NCBI GenBank assembly: GCA_021234155.1
Contig: JAJEKV010000266.1
Coordinates: 310,001-374,000, forward strand
From: Isoetes taiwanensis
Lineage: Eukaryota > Streptophyta > Lycopodiopsida > Isoetales > Isoetaceae
Length of the DNA stretch: 64,000 bases
Direction of reading: 5' to 3'
This document shows positions 32,738 to 45,031 of this stretch, in pieces; the stretch's first letter is position 1, and every line of letters starts with the position of its first letter. The notes under the pieces are model-generated. The model made no database searches. It was given only the letters and a program-made list of their open reading frames with translations, and was not told where the DNA came from. The translations under genes and the position numbers were made by a program.

Positions 32738-33954
32738 TGAGATCCGATCAACATTTCTTGCTGCGTTGAAGGTCTGCAGATGCAGATTGAATTTGCCATT
32801 GCCGGATTGCATGAAATCCGTGAAGGAATGGCGCGCATTGCATGAAATCCGTGAAGGAATGGAATGGAAGGGTCTTAAAAGCGGCTTACCATGAAGGAAT
32901 GGAAGGGTCTTAAAGCTCGCGATGCCGGACCTGCTGCTTTCCGGCAAGTCCGCCATATCCGGATAACTTTCTCCTCTTTATGCTCCGATCCAGACGCGAT
33001 CAGCGTTCCCAAGCTTTCGAGAAATGGTTCTTTCCAAGCTTTGTGGTTGTTTCTTGGATACTATGCGGATGAAGAAATGGAAATCCGCAACATGACAGAT
33101 GGAAAGCTTGGAAGCCGATGAAATTTGGAAGGAAGCCGATGAGAGCTTGGAAGGAAGCCGAAACCCGATAGGGAGTTTTAAAGCTCCATAGGAAGCCGAA
33201 AGCCTCGTGCCATAGCCACGTTCTTGGGAGTTAAGCCATAGCCACGATCTTGGGAGTTCGCCATAGCCACAATTTCATGTGTACCAAATCTCTTCAATTC
33301 AAAGGTATGTACCAAATCTCCCCTCTTTTCAATTTCAAATTTCAAACTTAAACATGGGTGGGAGGAAAAAAGTGGAATAATAGGGTGTACATAAGAAAAA
33401 ATACTTCGGACATAGCGTGGGTATGAAGGATTAAAATATTATTAAATAAATTGGCGTCTATTTATACGCCCCAATTTCACACATTGTGCACATTATGTTG
33501 CCATTATAGGGGCACATTTTCAAGGCACATTTTCAATGTTTAAGTCAAAACATTGATATCTTGGGGGTTGACTATTTTTTTATCTACGTATACATAGGAA
33601 ATGCATAGCTATGGTGTGCATTTAGGAAATACATAAGATATTGTATTTATTAGGAAATATATAGGATAAGATATTGTGTTTATTAGAAAACATTGATATA
33701 CTAAAAAAAAGGGGGATGGGGATTCTATTTTTGGGTCTACGTTATACATAGAAAAAAAAATGCATAGGTATAGTGTGCACTTGGAAAATACATAGGATAT
33801 GGTGCAACTAATAATGATTTGCACTTTATGATATTGAGGTAGAAACTATGTTTGTAGGCAAGTAGGTTCGCCACATTTGTTGTATGTTTGATCACATGTG
33901 AATAAACGTGATAGTAATATGATGTTTGAAGGGCTTAGAAGCGCATTTTGCACT
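32738..33954. other. Intergenic with short local duplications, no gene recognised
   Basis: Small tandem repeats: GCATGAAATCCGTGAAGGAA at about 32809 and 32838, AATGGAAGGGTCTTAAA at 32863 and 32899, TTGGAAGGAAGCCGATGA at 33125-33165 and GCCATAGCCACG-type words at 33212-33266. After 33300 the sequence is AT-rich, with repeats of ATACATAGGA.AT.ATAT. No coding gene supported. Confidence 0.5.
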
Positions 33955-34545
33955 TTGAGTCGCCTTTCTCGACTCACGAGTCGAAAGGGGCCCCGAGAGA
34001 GCTCTTTCTCGACTCTTGAGTCGAAAGGGCCTCGCACTCAAAAAATAATCTCCGCCCTTGTAATTGCCTTTTTATTCTCGATTTCGCCTTCCCGACTCAC
34101 GAAGTCGAGAAAGGCCCTCAAACCCGCTTTTGAGACGCCTTTCTCGACTCTCGGAGTCGAAAGGCCTTCACCCCTAAAACCGTGTTTTCGCTTTTGAAGC
34201 GCCTTTCTCGATTCGCGAGTCGAAAGGCCTCTAAAACCCGTTAAACCCCGCTTTGAGACGCCTTTCTCCACTTCGCGAGTCGAGAAAGGCCTTTCACCCC
34301 TAAAACCCGCGGTTTTTTGCTTTGGTCGCTTTTCTTTTCATGATCGAGAGAAAGGCCTTTGACCCCTAAAACCCGCGTTTTTGCCGCCTTTTTCGACTTT
34401 CGCGAGTCGAGAAAGGCCTTTCTAACCCCTAAAACCTGCGTTTTAAGCTTTGAAGGCGCCTTTTCGCCTCGAGAAAGGCCTTATTTGTGTTTTTCCCTTC
34501 GGGCTACCTTTCTCGACTTTCATGAAGTCGAGAAAATCTCGTGCC
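33955..34545. repeat. Palindromic minisatellite B
   Basis: About nine units of 55-75 bp. Each has a palindrome of the type CTTTCTCGACTCGCGAGTCG with AAAGG following, and then a spacer with CCCCTAAAACCCGCGTTTT and TTTGAGACGCC. The palindrome core is the same as in minisatellite A, but the flanking bases (CTTT/AAAG instead of CAT/ATG) and the spacer are different. ORFs across it are repeat artefacts. Confidence 0.85.
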
Positions 34546-36188
34546 CTGTATTTTCAAAAATGGCCCTAAGAATTGTGTTTTATTTTATTTTTTTTTGTAG
34601 CATCACTTGACTAACTTGATTTTTTGTCTTTTGCGGTCCTTATCTCAAACAGATAGTACATGCTTGGGAGCAATGAAAAGACTAGTTCATTGAAGAAAGG
34701 TGCTTGAGAAGAGGGTGGTGACATGGGTTGGACATACAAGCACGTGGCCCATGAAGGAACTCCTCATACAAATTTCTATCGTCGTAAGTTGCTCCGTGAC
34801 TTGAGAGAGCTCCATGGCGCCCTTTGCACTAGGTGGTTCATGTGTGAAGAGCGTGTAATCATTGTGCCCATTCGACCACTATGGTCTCTTCACCCACTAT
34901 AATATATATTGTAATGAGCCCATTTATTAATATAACGTATCTCAGAACTAGTATTTTTTGGTGATTAAGTTAACAATTTGCTTAATTTTTGTTGGAATTA
35001 AAGATCAAGAGTCTACCCACCCAAGAAAATAGAGCCAAAATATCCAACTAAGAATCTTTTTCAACTAGAACTTTGGTTTCAATCTGTAATGAAATTCCTA
35101 TGTTTGAGTTGCATTGTTCTTGTTCTCGACTCGCTATCCAATGAAACTGGAAGAAAGCTTGGATGCACACTAATAGACAAAAATTCCAATTATGGCCAGT
35201 TTTGGGGTCGGGGTGCTTCTTTTTATGTAAATTGACAGGGTTCCGAAAAAAAATGGGAATGGAATGAGTCCCACTTTAATTAAATACGACTTATACATGA
35301 TATTTTATTATATAGGATAACACAACAATAAGGTCTTGAGGGCCGAAGAGGGTCGAGCCATCACTTGTCAGTGCCATGATTTTCAAATGCTTATCCAGTT
35401 TTCCCAGTCGTCGATGCTTTAATGGATAAAAGAAAAATTTGTATACCTCCAATTAGATGACCTTGCTAAAAAACACACACAAAGAAAAAGCACTAAAGAA
35501 GAAAAACCATAAAATATTGCTTCAAAGTTTTGAACACACTAGTCTAGACCTTTGATTTGGTGGTACACATTAATCATAAAACATGTAAGTCTTGAATTCG
35601 AGACCTCGCAAGTCGCACTATATATAGGCCCATCCATGGCCCACACTATATATAAACCCATCCCATGGCCCGCTGGAGGGTCCCATGGACCTGGTTGGTA
35701 TAATGGATGCACCTTTAATAGTAGAGAGTGAACCCTATATAGCACGTATTGAATAGAATTAGCTTGATGGCAAGAATACATAAGCTTCATCTCACAAACC
35801 CGTATGATACTCTAAATGTTGCAAGGAGGAATACGAGAAGCATGAATTTCTTGAATTGCTCTAGGTTTCGTAAGGCACGTGAAAATTCGAGGTAATTTTG
35901 CATTGTTGCCTCATCCATCACCAGAGTATCTCTCCAAGCTTTGAAATGGCAATTACCTTAAATCATAACTTAGCATCTGCCAGACCAGAACTTTCAAATA
36001 ATAGTCCTTTAAACCAATCTTCATGGTGGCAACTCAAACCATTCTTGAGAAAAATGTAAAAGGCTTTGTTTAGATACATTTCATGCTAGGGAGCTTCAGC
36101 TTTACATGACAGCCTTCTAGAAAGAATATAGCATGGGCAATAATGCCACTAATGTGTAAATTCTTCCCATGTGTAGTTACAAGAACAA
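34546..36188. other. Intergenic, no gene recognised
   Basis: Sequence between minisatellite B and the receptor kinase stop codon. The part next to the gene is expected to be its 3' UTR. No recognisable coding region; a small tandem of CATGGCCCACACTATATAT-like words lies at 35625-35660. Confidence 0.5.
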
Positions 36189-38423
36189 TTAACATATCCC
36201 TGATGATGATTCTTCACTTGTGAGTGCCAAAGATGATCCTAATGATGATCCTTGCTCAGTCATCACTAAATTTTCCAGACATTTATCCAAAAGGGTTGCT
36301 ACAGATGCCATGGTTGGGCGGTCTTTTCCATTTGGTTCAACACATTGTAATGCCAAATTCAATGCTTCAATAACTGGAGATGAATCATCAGGCCGCTGTA
36401 AAGATGAATCGAAAACATTGAGGAGGTCATTATTTTCAGCAAGATCAGATACCCATCTAGTAATTCCAGGAATAGACTGTTGTTGATCAATAGCCTTTCT
36501 TCCAGAAATGAGTTCCAAGAGAACGACTCCAAAGCTGTAAACATCGCTCTTGGCTGTGAGCTGCAAGGTGCTAAAGTACTCTGGGTCCAGGTATCCAGGA
36601 GTGCCCATTACTGTTAAATTGCTCAAATGAGTGGCACCTGCAATAGGCCCAAATAATGATAGACCAAAATCTGAAACACGAGCATTCCACTCCTTGTCCA
36701 GCAGTATGTTTGACGACTTGACATCTCTGTGAATTATAGAAGGGCTTGCATAGGAATGCAAGTATTCTAGACCCCTTGATGCTTGCGCTGCAATTTTGAT
36801 TCTCATTCTCCATGTCAGTGGAAAGCAATTGTTGCCAAACAGGCAATCAAACAATGATCCATTTTCCATAAACTCATAAACTAGCAACTTTTCTTCCTTG
36901 CAGTATCCAACCAACTTTACCAGATATGTATGATGCAGCACAGCAAGAAGTTGCAGCTCTTGATCAAAAGATTTAGATCTCTCTGGGTCTGTAGACTTTT
37001 TTATCGCTACAACTCGTCCATCTTGAAGTAGTCCTTTGTAAACCATTCCAAATGCCCCTCGACCAAGAAGCATGGAAGCACTATAATTTGCAGTGGCAGA
37101 GCGAAGCTCAGCGCTTGTGAATGCTTCCACGCGTTCTGGTGACTTTTCCCAAGGATTCAAGGGTCCTCTGAAAAATGCTCTCAATCTAGTCCAATATATC
37201 ACAACCAAAAGAATTGCAACGACAACAACCACGCTTACCACAACTCCAACAGCTATGCCAAGAACACTTTTTGATTTCTTGCCAGCAGATGAAGCAATAG
37301 ACATGGCAGGAGCACGGGCAATAGACATGGCAGGGCAAGTCCTATCTGTGTTGTTTCCACAAGGAGTTGCCTCTAGGGAACCGGCTGCGCAACGAGAACA
37401 ATCTAGGCAAATCTTGTCACCAGAAGCAGGGCAACTCGAAGACTTATTATATATGTATTGATCTTCACTGCATTGTCGTTGGCATAAACCTTCACTAACG
37501 GAATAAGATCCAAGACCTAGAGACACTTGACTGTTTTGCTCTCCTCCCCAACATTTAACTTGTGTGGGTTTATCCAGCCTCACCCCACAGGTGTACCAAG
37601 TTCCCGCAGAGATTACCGAAAAGGACACATTTGGTGCATTTAGCTGACCCTGTGAACTATCTCCCCAGCAAACTGCTCCATGGGTATCATCTCGAATGCC
37701 GCAGCTGTGCCTGTAGCCACAGGTTATGGCTGAGAAATTATAGCCAGTTGGAGGTTGAGATTGGTTGAAATCATTCCCTCCCCAGCACAACGTTTTTCTC
37801 GTTTCCTTCTCTATTCCACACACATGAAATCTTCCTGCAAAAATAGCACTATACTGAGCTTGAGGATCTGGAAGGCTGGTTTGATTCTCGTACGGAATGC
37901 CTCTATCTCCCCAGCAGACGGCATTGCTAGTGTTTTTGCTTAGCCCACAAGTGAAAAAATCCCCCGAAGTGACCATGGTATACACACCATTTGGAGGTTC
38001 CAATTGGCCGTAGTTATTACCCCAGCAATCGACCGAGCCAGACCCATCTGCCCTAATCGCGCAAACATGCCAAGTTCCAGAATTCAAGTTTGAATAGCTA
38101 ATGTTACCGAATTTGGAAGTGCTGTTGACATCCCCTCCCCAGCAAACTGGGGTTCGGGATTTGTATGTTAGGCCGCAGGTGAAATAGCCACCTCCTGAAA
38201 TCGCATAATACTCAACTCGGGCTTTTGCATCTATGGATCCCGAATGGCATACAGGCAGAAGCGTCTCTGCTTCGATTGCGCAGGCATATTCAAAGAGTGT
38301 TGAAAGAGTGCTCATATATCCCATCCCCACAGTTGATTTGGGGAAAACTAGAAAGAACATAACAAAGTAGCTCAAACTCATGAAAATTTTTGAAGTACAA
38401 TTTCTTAGCTTCATGACAAGCAT
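36189..38423 (-). CDS. CRINKLY4-like receptor protein kinase
   Basis: Plasma-membrane receptor kinase of the CRINKLY4 (CR4/ACR4/CCR) group, which act in epidermal and cell-division signalling in plants. The 744-codon single-exon gene encodes: an N-terminal signal peptide (MSLSYFVMFFLVF, residues 15-27); six crinkly/RCC1-like repeats marked by CWG at about 94, 133, 170, 213, 252 and 291; a TNFR-like Cys-rich segment (314-363); a membrane span (about 387-411); and a kinase with GRGAFG (454), VAIKK (K475), HRDVKSSNILLD (565), DFG (585) and GTPGYLDPEYF (607). All catalytic residues are present. Starts at residue 1, 4 or 15 are possible; residue 15 begins directly at the signal peptide. The gene is a little shorter than maize CR4. 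Frame intact, so probably functional. Confidence 0.95.
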   Translation of the reverse strand: MLVMKLRNCTSKIFMSLSYFVMFFLVFPKSTVGMGYMSTLSTLFEYACAIEAETLLPVCHSGSIDAKARVEYYAISGGGYFTCGLTYKSRTPVCWGGDVNSTSKFGNISYSNLNSGTWHVCAIRADGSGSVDCWGNNYGQLEPPNGVYTMVTSGDFFTCGLSKNTSNAVCWGDRGIPYENQTSLPDPQAQYSAIFAGRFHVCGIEKETRKTLCWGGNDFNQSQPPTGYNFSAITCGYRHSCGIRDDTHGAVCWGDSSQGQLNAPNVSFSVISAGTWYTCGVRLDKPTQVKCWGGEQNSQVSLGLGSYSVSEGLCQRQCSEDQYIYNKSSSCPASGDKICLDCSRCAAGSLEATPCGNNTDRTCPAMSIARAPAMSIASSAGKKSKSVLGIAVGVVVSVVVVVAILLVVIYWTRLRAFFRGPLNPWEKSPERVEAFTSAELRSATANYSASMLLGRGAFGMVYKGLLQDGRVVAIKKSTDPERSKSFDQELQLLAVLHHTYLVKLVGYCKEEKLLVYEFMENGSLFDCLFGNNCFPLTWRMRIKIAAQASRGLEYLHSYASPSIIHRDVKSSNILLDKEWNARVSDFGLSLFGPIAGATHLSNLTVMGTPGYLDPEYFSTLQLTAKSDVYSFGVVLLELISGRKAIDQQQSIPGITRWVSDLAENNDLLNVFDSSLQRPDDSSPVIEALNLALQCVEPNGKDRPTMASVATLLDKCLENLVMTEQGSSLGSSLALTSEESSSGIC

Positions 38424-39893
38424 TATATTGTAATAGAAGCTGTTGCCCCTGATACTGTGCGATCCGATGCTGAGCTATTATATGGTATGGTATATGGTCG
38501 ACCTTCACATTAATGCATGACTTACCGCGGGAAGGAGTTTTTTTATTCTCTCCTGTTTAGCACGATTGCGTAACGGTTGGACCACATTAAACCAAACTAG
38601 AACGGACGACTTATAATAGCTGAAAGGAGCTTTTTTATTCTGGATCAGATGGCCATGCTGATCAGATGGATCAGATGGCTGGACCAGATGGCCATGCTGG
38701 ATACAGAAGAATGGCAGTTCCAATCAGAAGAATGGCGTCAAGCTTCAGATTCGTCAAAGCCACGGCGTCAAGCTTCAGATTCGTCAAAGCTCAACATCAA
38801 TCACAGCTCTCTTCCTGATCTAACTCCCCCTGCACTCTTTCGGAAACCACCATCGGCCATGCTTGCTTGCTTTCTTACTGTCCAAAGGCTATCATATTTT
38901 TCAAAGGCTATCATATTTTTCACCCAAAACCAATTTAACACGGAGCCTGAAAAAGATTGCAAAAGTGGAGTTGCCGGTTGCCGAGTTGCTTCCGAGTTGT
39001 CTCTTAGCAATTATTTGTCATCTTGCAAGGTTGATTATTTTTGGGTTGCCCTTAAGAGCCGGTTCAATTATTTGTCATCTTGCAAGGTTGATTATTTTTG
39101 GGTTGCCCTTAAGAGCCGGTTCAGATGCGGTGAAGGTGCCATCACCGTCATGTAAAAAGGCTCACCATTTTACATCCGGGCTCACCATTTTACATCCGCC
39201 ATCCTGCCATCGCCAAATAGCACAGAGCAAAACAGGGCCCCTCTCCCGCGATGGTTGCATATGAACCCAGCCTTAGGAGGCAAACCATCACTCATATGGG
39301 GTTTTTGGCATATTCTAAGTATATGCTATAATATGCCTAGAATATGCTAGAAACTGTTCTAAACCTGCTATTGCCTGTAAACTGGTGGTTGTTGGGCGCC
39401 CGCTATGCGAACCGGCTAACTGGCTGAAATCTACAATTTGTATAAGGGAATGTCTCTCTGCTTGACATTCCCTGTGTGGAAACAATGCCGGCAGGCAGCG
39501 GAGGCATTGTTGTTTTTGAGGAATGTCGGGCGTAGAGACATTCCCTTTAACGGGAAGCAATCGCCTTTGCATTCTGTTGGCGATAAAAATCTGATAGCGA
39601 CTGAATGACGGTAAGAGTTCAAGAATGCAAGGTAAATGGCTCCGGAATGCAAGGTAAATCCAAGAACGCGAGGTAAATCACTCCAGAATGTAAGGTAAAT
39701 TCAAGAACAAGCAGAACAGAGGAAAAATCCGAGCTCTTGGTCGGAACCTTTAAAAAGATTCGGGGAAAGAAACGGAGCCACATGTCGCAAATGAGATTGG
39801 ACGAGGCGTGAGAATGCAAAGGCGGTTGCTTTTTACGTTTAGCAAAATCGATGCATTCTTTTGCTGTTTCTAGTGAATTTTCTTGTGTTTGGC
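37217..39893. repeat. Segmental duplication, copy 1 (receptor kinase ectodomain plus upstream region)
   Basis: Matches 49604-51972. Copy 1 has extra tandem duplications (29 bp at about 38731-38790; about 60 bp at 39002-39122; 17 bp at 38884-38920) and a 397-bp insertion at 39441-39837. The homology ends at GTGTTTG, exactly where the CACTA end begins in copy 2. Confidence 0.85.
39441..39837. mobile_element. 397-bp insertion with two foldback structures
   Basis: Absent from copy 2, where CTACAATTTG joins TTTAGCAAAATCG directly. The insertion contains hairpin 39444-39547 (arms of about 45 nt starting AAGGGAATGTCTCT, 13-nt loop) and a wider inverted repeat, 39555-39575 with 39811-39831 (AAGCAATCGCCTTTGCATTC, one mismatch). 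Between them a word like GAATGCAAGGTAAAT is repeated four times (39623-39700). No ORF. Size and foldbacks suggest a MITE-like or foldback element; a clear target duplication was not seen. Confidence 0.6.
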
Positions 39894-40640
39894 TCACAAA
39901 TTGGCACATGGGTTCATGGGAGCTTGTAGATTGGCACGTGGGAAACTTCCTTGCTCCTAAATATTTACCTTGATCCTAGTTTCTTAGGGCAAGCCAAAGG
40001 CTTAGGCATGAAATTTTGCAGATTCATTTCGAAGGCTTAAGAACAACGGGAGAAAGAAGTTGCCCTTCACGCATGTGCTTTATTTGGCAGCTCAGGTTTC
40101 AATCGTTTTCCCTTTAGGTAGCAGATCTAGCTATCTTGTGTTTAGTCTAATTTCATTTGGGTGTTCTGTAGGTTGGAGTACATTATGCAGTTCATAATCC
40201 ACTGGCATATGTCCACAGTAATGTTGGCGGATTTGTGACACTTCTAGAACAATGCAAGGTATAACATACACCTTATATCAAAACAAGACCTTAATTTCAT
40301 AGCAAAAGATTAAAGTAAAGACTGTGTCAGAAACAGTTAGAATCCACTGGCATATGTCCACAGTAATGTTGGCGGATTTGTGACACTTCTAGAACAATGC
40401 AAGGTATAACATACACCTTATGTCAAAACAAGACCTTAATTTCATAGCAAAAGATTAAAGTAAAGACTGTGTCACAAACAGTTAGCTATGGATCTGGCCT
40501 ATATAACATGCATGTTAATGAATGCCTATAGTTATATTTGTTTCCAGCAGATATGTGGATATACTTGTTGGAAAGGTATGAGGAGGTAACCTCCTCCCAG
40601 ATCGATGTACTAGAGATGAGATTGCGTACCCTGTAATACC
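39894..40640 (+). repeat. 145-bp tandem duplication with an exon-like segment
   Basis: Units 40196-40340 and 40341-40485 are nearly identical. The first unit overlaps an exon-like stretch (about 40172-40258) bordered by TTCTGTAG and GTATAAC and reading VGVHYAVHNPLAYVHSNVGG then FVTLLEQCK. The second unit repeats the distal two thirds of it with the donor. The family is not recognised. The rest of 39894-40640 has no gene. Confidence 0.55.
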
Positions 40641-42715
40641 AGAAAGGAGACAAAGTGCAGGATATCTTCCAAAAATTCAGAATTCTATTCCATGACCTGG
40701 AAGGAGCTGGTGCGGCATACTCAGAGCAAGCCAAGGTAAATGCAGTCACAAGAGCATTTCAGAATTCTTTTAAAGATGTTGCTAGATTAACGAGGCGCAC
40801 AGTCAAGATGCTAGATGAGGCCATTGAGGCCATAAGAACTGAGTTGGAACAAGAGTTGGTAGCAGAACAATTTCAAAGGGTGCAACAAATTGAGCAGCAG
40901 CATGAAGAAGAGCGACCTGTTGCCTTGTACACAGGAGAAAGGGGATGTGGTCGTGGAAGAGGCCGAGGAAGGAGAGCATACAATGTTATGGATGCGAAGA
41001 ATATGGCCATATAAAAGCAGAATGCCCTAATAGAGGGAAGTGGAGCCGAGGACGGGGACGCAGATCACGGGGGAGAGTACGAGCTATCTGGGTGGCGAGT
41101 GTGAGCGAAGAAACTGACAGTAAGACGCAACCAAAATCGACCATTGGAGTGTTAACGGGTCAAGAAGTAAGTAAAATCCATTTTAAGGTTATCAATGACG
41201 TTGCGAATGTTTGCAAATCCAATTTGTAAGAGACTGATGTCTTAACTTTAGATTCTGGAGCTGAAGTCTCCGTAGTGAACTCCAATGAATTACTTAAAAA
41301 TATTGAATCTATCAGAAGAGCCAGAGCGGTGCAAATGGGTAAGGGTGCTGAGCAGAGGGTATCGGGACAGAGAGAATTAGAGTTGCAAATCGGAGGGAAA
41401 ACAGTTCTCAGCATATCGGATACTTTGTATACGCCGGGAATGCTTTTTAGTTTGGTATCTGTTGCAAACATTGTAGATAATGGATTTGATTTGGTATTTC
41501 ACAAGTATGGATGCAAATTTATAAAGAATGGAGTTAAAATATTTGAACCTCAAAGAAATGGAAACTTATTTCAGTTGGAAAGTATCAATAAAGTTTCAGT
41601 TATGAATGACTTGCATTCGTGGCATTTGAGGCTAGGGCATGCAAATTATAACAGCATCCAAATAGCAAAGAAACATGAATTGTTGGATGGTTTGGCTTTT
41701 AGTGATTCAGATCATGGAATATGTGACGCGTGCATGTTTTGTAAGCAGACTAGGTTGCCTTTTGAAAATACAGGAAAACGTGTATTTGAAAAATCGGAAT
41801 TAATTCATTTAGATGTTTGTGGGCCCATGCAAGTAGAAAGCGTCGGCGGCAAATCATACTTTGCCACATTTATTGATGACGCCACCAGGTGCACCAAGTG
41901 CTATTTCCTTAAATCAAAAGACCAGGTGTTCAATGCCTTCAAACTCTTCACTGCAGAAGTAGAGGGAGAAACGTCACTGCATGTAAAATGCTTGAGGACG
42001 GATCTGGGTGGAGAATATACATCAGATGAGTTTGAAGAATTCTGTCAGTTCCATGGAATCAGAAGACAATATACATGCCGGTACACGCCGAAAAATCGGA
42101 CTATCATGAATGCAGCTAGATGCATGCTCAAACATGCAGGCTTGCCAAACTATTTATGGGGAGAAGCTGTTGCGACTGCATGTTATATACAAAATAGGCT
42201 CCCCACAGCGGCAGTTAAAGGAGGAGTACCAGAAGAAATATGGGCGGCAGAAGACAATTGGTACGGAGGCTCAAGATATATGGATGTCTTGCATATATGT
42301 TAGTCCCAGAAGAATTGAGGAGAAAACTTGATAACAGGAGCATCTGTACATTTTTGGTAGGGTATGATGAAGAAGTCAATGGGTATAGATTATATGACTC
42401 GATCACGCGAAAGATTCATATACGCAGAGATGTTGTGTTCAATGAGGCAGTGCTATACAAAAATAGAAAAGATCTTGACAAGTTAGAGAAGAAAGAGTGC
42501 ATACCTGCAGAGTACATAGAGGACAGTGATGCACAGAGCTATGTTGATGAACAAAAACATGAATCTTTGGACATGGAGGAACCGGATGAAGTGCATGAGG
42601 TCATAGAGGCCAAAAGTGCACTTCATGTGCCGGAAGAAGCGCATGAGGAAGTGCATAAGGCTATAGAGGCTGATAGTGCGCCAGATGTTGCTAAGGGCAA
42701 GAAGTAGCGATGGAA
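40640..42715 (+). pseudogene. Copia relic 2 (gag, protease, integrase; no RT)
   Basis: Plus-strand remnant. Gag end 40655-41014 (EAIEAIRTELEQELVAEQFQ); a zinc knuckle CYGCEEYGHIKAECP at about 40980-41026; protease DSGAEVSVV at about 41253; and integrase in 41275-42303, with HSWHLRLGHANYNSIQ, CDACMFCKQTRLPF, HLDVCGPM, IDDATRCTKCY and RTDLGGEY. The usual QNGVAER part is reduced to PKNRTIMNAARCML, so the DDE glutamate region is deleted. A frameshift near 42240 leads to GCLAYMLVPEELRRKL and an acidic repeat region (EEAHEEVHKAIEADSA). No RT, RNase H or LTRs were found. Confidence 0.88.
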
Positions 42716-44753
42716 GGGGAGCACGAGGAAACACATGAAATGGAAGAAGAAGTTGATACTGTAAGATCCAGAGGTGTAGGACGAAGGAAAGAAGTAGAAT
42801 GACTGAAAGCCGAGCTTCACTTTGACCCTGAGCTTTATGGCAGAACAAAAAGGGTACCGAAGCTTCTTGCATCCATGTTTTCTTTTGTATCTAGATTCTG
42901 CATGTGGCTTTTTCCTTTATTAGTTATAGAATAGCAGAAGTCTTGGAAGACAGTTCGGTTTCCTCTTTCATGTTTTGGAGCCCCTTTGTGCAAAGAAGAC
43001 ATACGAGTTCCTCCTTTCTGCAGTAGTTTCAAGAAAATTTTATCCAATTTTTGCTTCAGTTAAATGATCGTTCTGCGTTGTTTTTCACAATCTTGCAAAA
43101 TATTCTTTGTTATGGTAGCAATATGAGTTAAGCCCCATTGTTAATGAAATTGATGTTGTCGCATTTCAACTGTAGATTCCATGATATCCTTTACCGCCAT
43201 TACTAGATATCTATACTTTGTTTTACAAAGTATTTGTGATTCAGAGAAAAATCGTTACTTTAGCTTTTGGTCCTGGAATTTGCAGTTATAGTATGGAAGA
43301 GATAGTTACATGGCAGCTAAAGAGAAATGGCAGTTTCGGCAATGGACTTATTCTTTGTAGGAGCGAGTAGATAATAAACCCAATATACTTATTTTCTTGC
43401 CTAACTATAAGCTCCTTATTTATGCTAGTTGAAACCATTGCAGGAACTCACCAAACAAGTCTCTTATGCTCAACAATATGTTGTCATTCTTATGTAATTT
43501 CATCTTGTTTAATAGAGCTACTTGGGGGACAGAGCTGAATAATCCGCCATGGCATTTAGTTACATTCCTCTCTATGCTTTTATTTTTTAGGTTTCCGTAA
43601 AGATAAGAAGGCCATAGCATAACTTCTTTCCATGTCCCTCAATAGCTCTAACCAGTAGTTTGGATGAGTTCTTTAGTGTCTTCTCTTTGGCTAACACAGC
43701 TCCTTGGTTATGGCATTTCCATAGGCAATGAAACTGAAGGATCTTTCTTGGAGAAAGCATTCAAAATGCAACTGATATCGTAATTTTCCTAGAGATTTAC
43801 CTAGAGATTAGCTTGAAAAGAGAAAGGTTTGCAATCATGAAGTCTTTATTGTTTTCCTGGCATGAAAAGATGCTTCATTTTCCTGTGTTGCATATGGATT
43901 CCTTATGTCCTCAATCTACATTTTTCCATACAAGTTATCTCTATCTTTGTAAGTTTTGTTTTTCAGCCTAAAACAGCAGCTACTATCCTCATCCTCATAT
44001 TCCATATCTTTGTTTTATTTTGAGTATAAAAGCTTTCTATGCCCAAAATATTTATAACGATTATTTCATTCCAAATAGTCTAATTGGTGCAACATTACAT
44101 CATATTCTAATTCATGTGATTTTGCAGTATGGAGATATGCTTTACGCTTTCAACATATTGATATAAAACTCTAAATGCCTAACCTTAGAAGATTGCGGTA
44201 TGTATAACAACTTAGCATTGCAACATTCCAGTTAAAATGATGTTCCCCTTCTTTTCAATTATCAATGTGGAGAACATAGGGAAGTATAACAATAAAGCAT
44301 ACGTGACATCCAACATAGCAAATTATGCACCTTCTATTTTTAATTCAGATGTGAAAAATGAAATTATAGATTAACCATAATTAACGCACTACTGGATACC
44401 TATTCTATTCAGAAATGTTTGCTGAAAAGTATTAGAATTCTTAGCTAATTTTCGAGGTTGACGAAGAGCGGTTGGAGGGTGGGCACATCGACCATCAATG
44501 TCCATATACTGCCCACAAGCCTCTTCAACTTGCTCTTGCGATCTTTAAATCTCGCCCAACATTTGCCTCTGTTGATCCAGTAACTGAGGTGTAGGACCGA
44601 CAGCTAGAATACGGGTAGTGGAATTCACAGGGGGACAAGAGACATCCACTAAAGAAGGAGCAGAGCTAGGAGTAGAAGGTGCAGCAGAAGCCAATAGAGG
44701 AACTTGCAAGTGAGACTTACGCTATTGCACAAAGAGATGGGCCTTAGGAAACG
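42716..44753. other. Intergenic, no gene recognised
   Basis: AT-rich sequence after the Copia relic, without supported coding regions. The last 300 bp (44450-44753) have a more balanced composition and end at the duplication breakpoint of the receptor kinase copy. Confidence 0.5.
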
Positions 44754-44773
44754 AAAAGAATTGCAACGACAAC

Positions 44774-45031
44774 TGTTGAAGAACAAGAAAAACAGAATGT
44801 AGACAGCAAGCAAAGCTTGTGTAACAAGAGCTCAAGAATCACAGAGATGCACAGAGCGAGAAAACACTTGGTAGTTTATCACGAATGAGTCCTCCTGTTA
44901 TATAATCTAGGAAGGAATCTCATTGATTTACATAGGTCAGATGCCATAAATAGAACAGGTTGTGGAGCGAGTGGTTTGTTACAAACGGCTATTTGTCAGG
45001 AGAATCTGCTGGCTTTGATGAACATCCAACA
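44774..45031 (-). repeat. Copia-3 LTR (3' LTR on the minus strand)
   Basis: 258 bp, no difference seen from 49341-49598. Confidence 0.93.
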
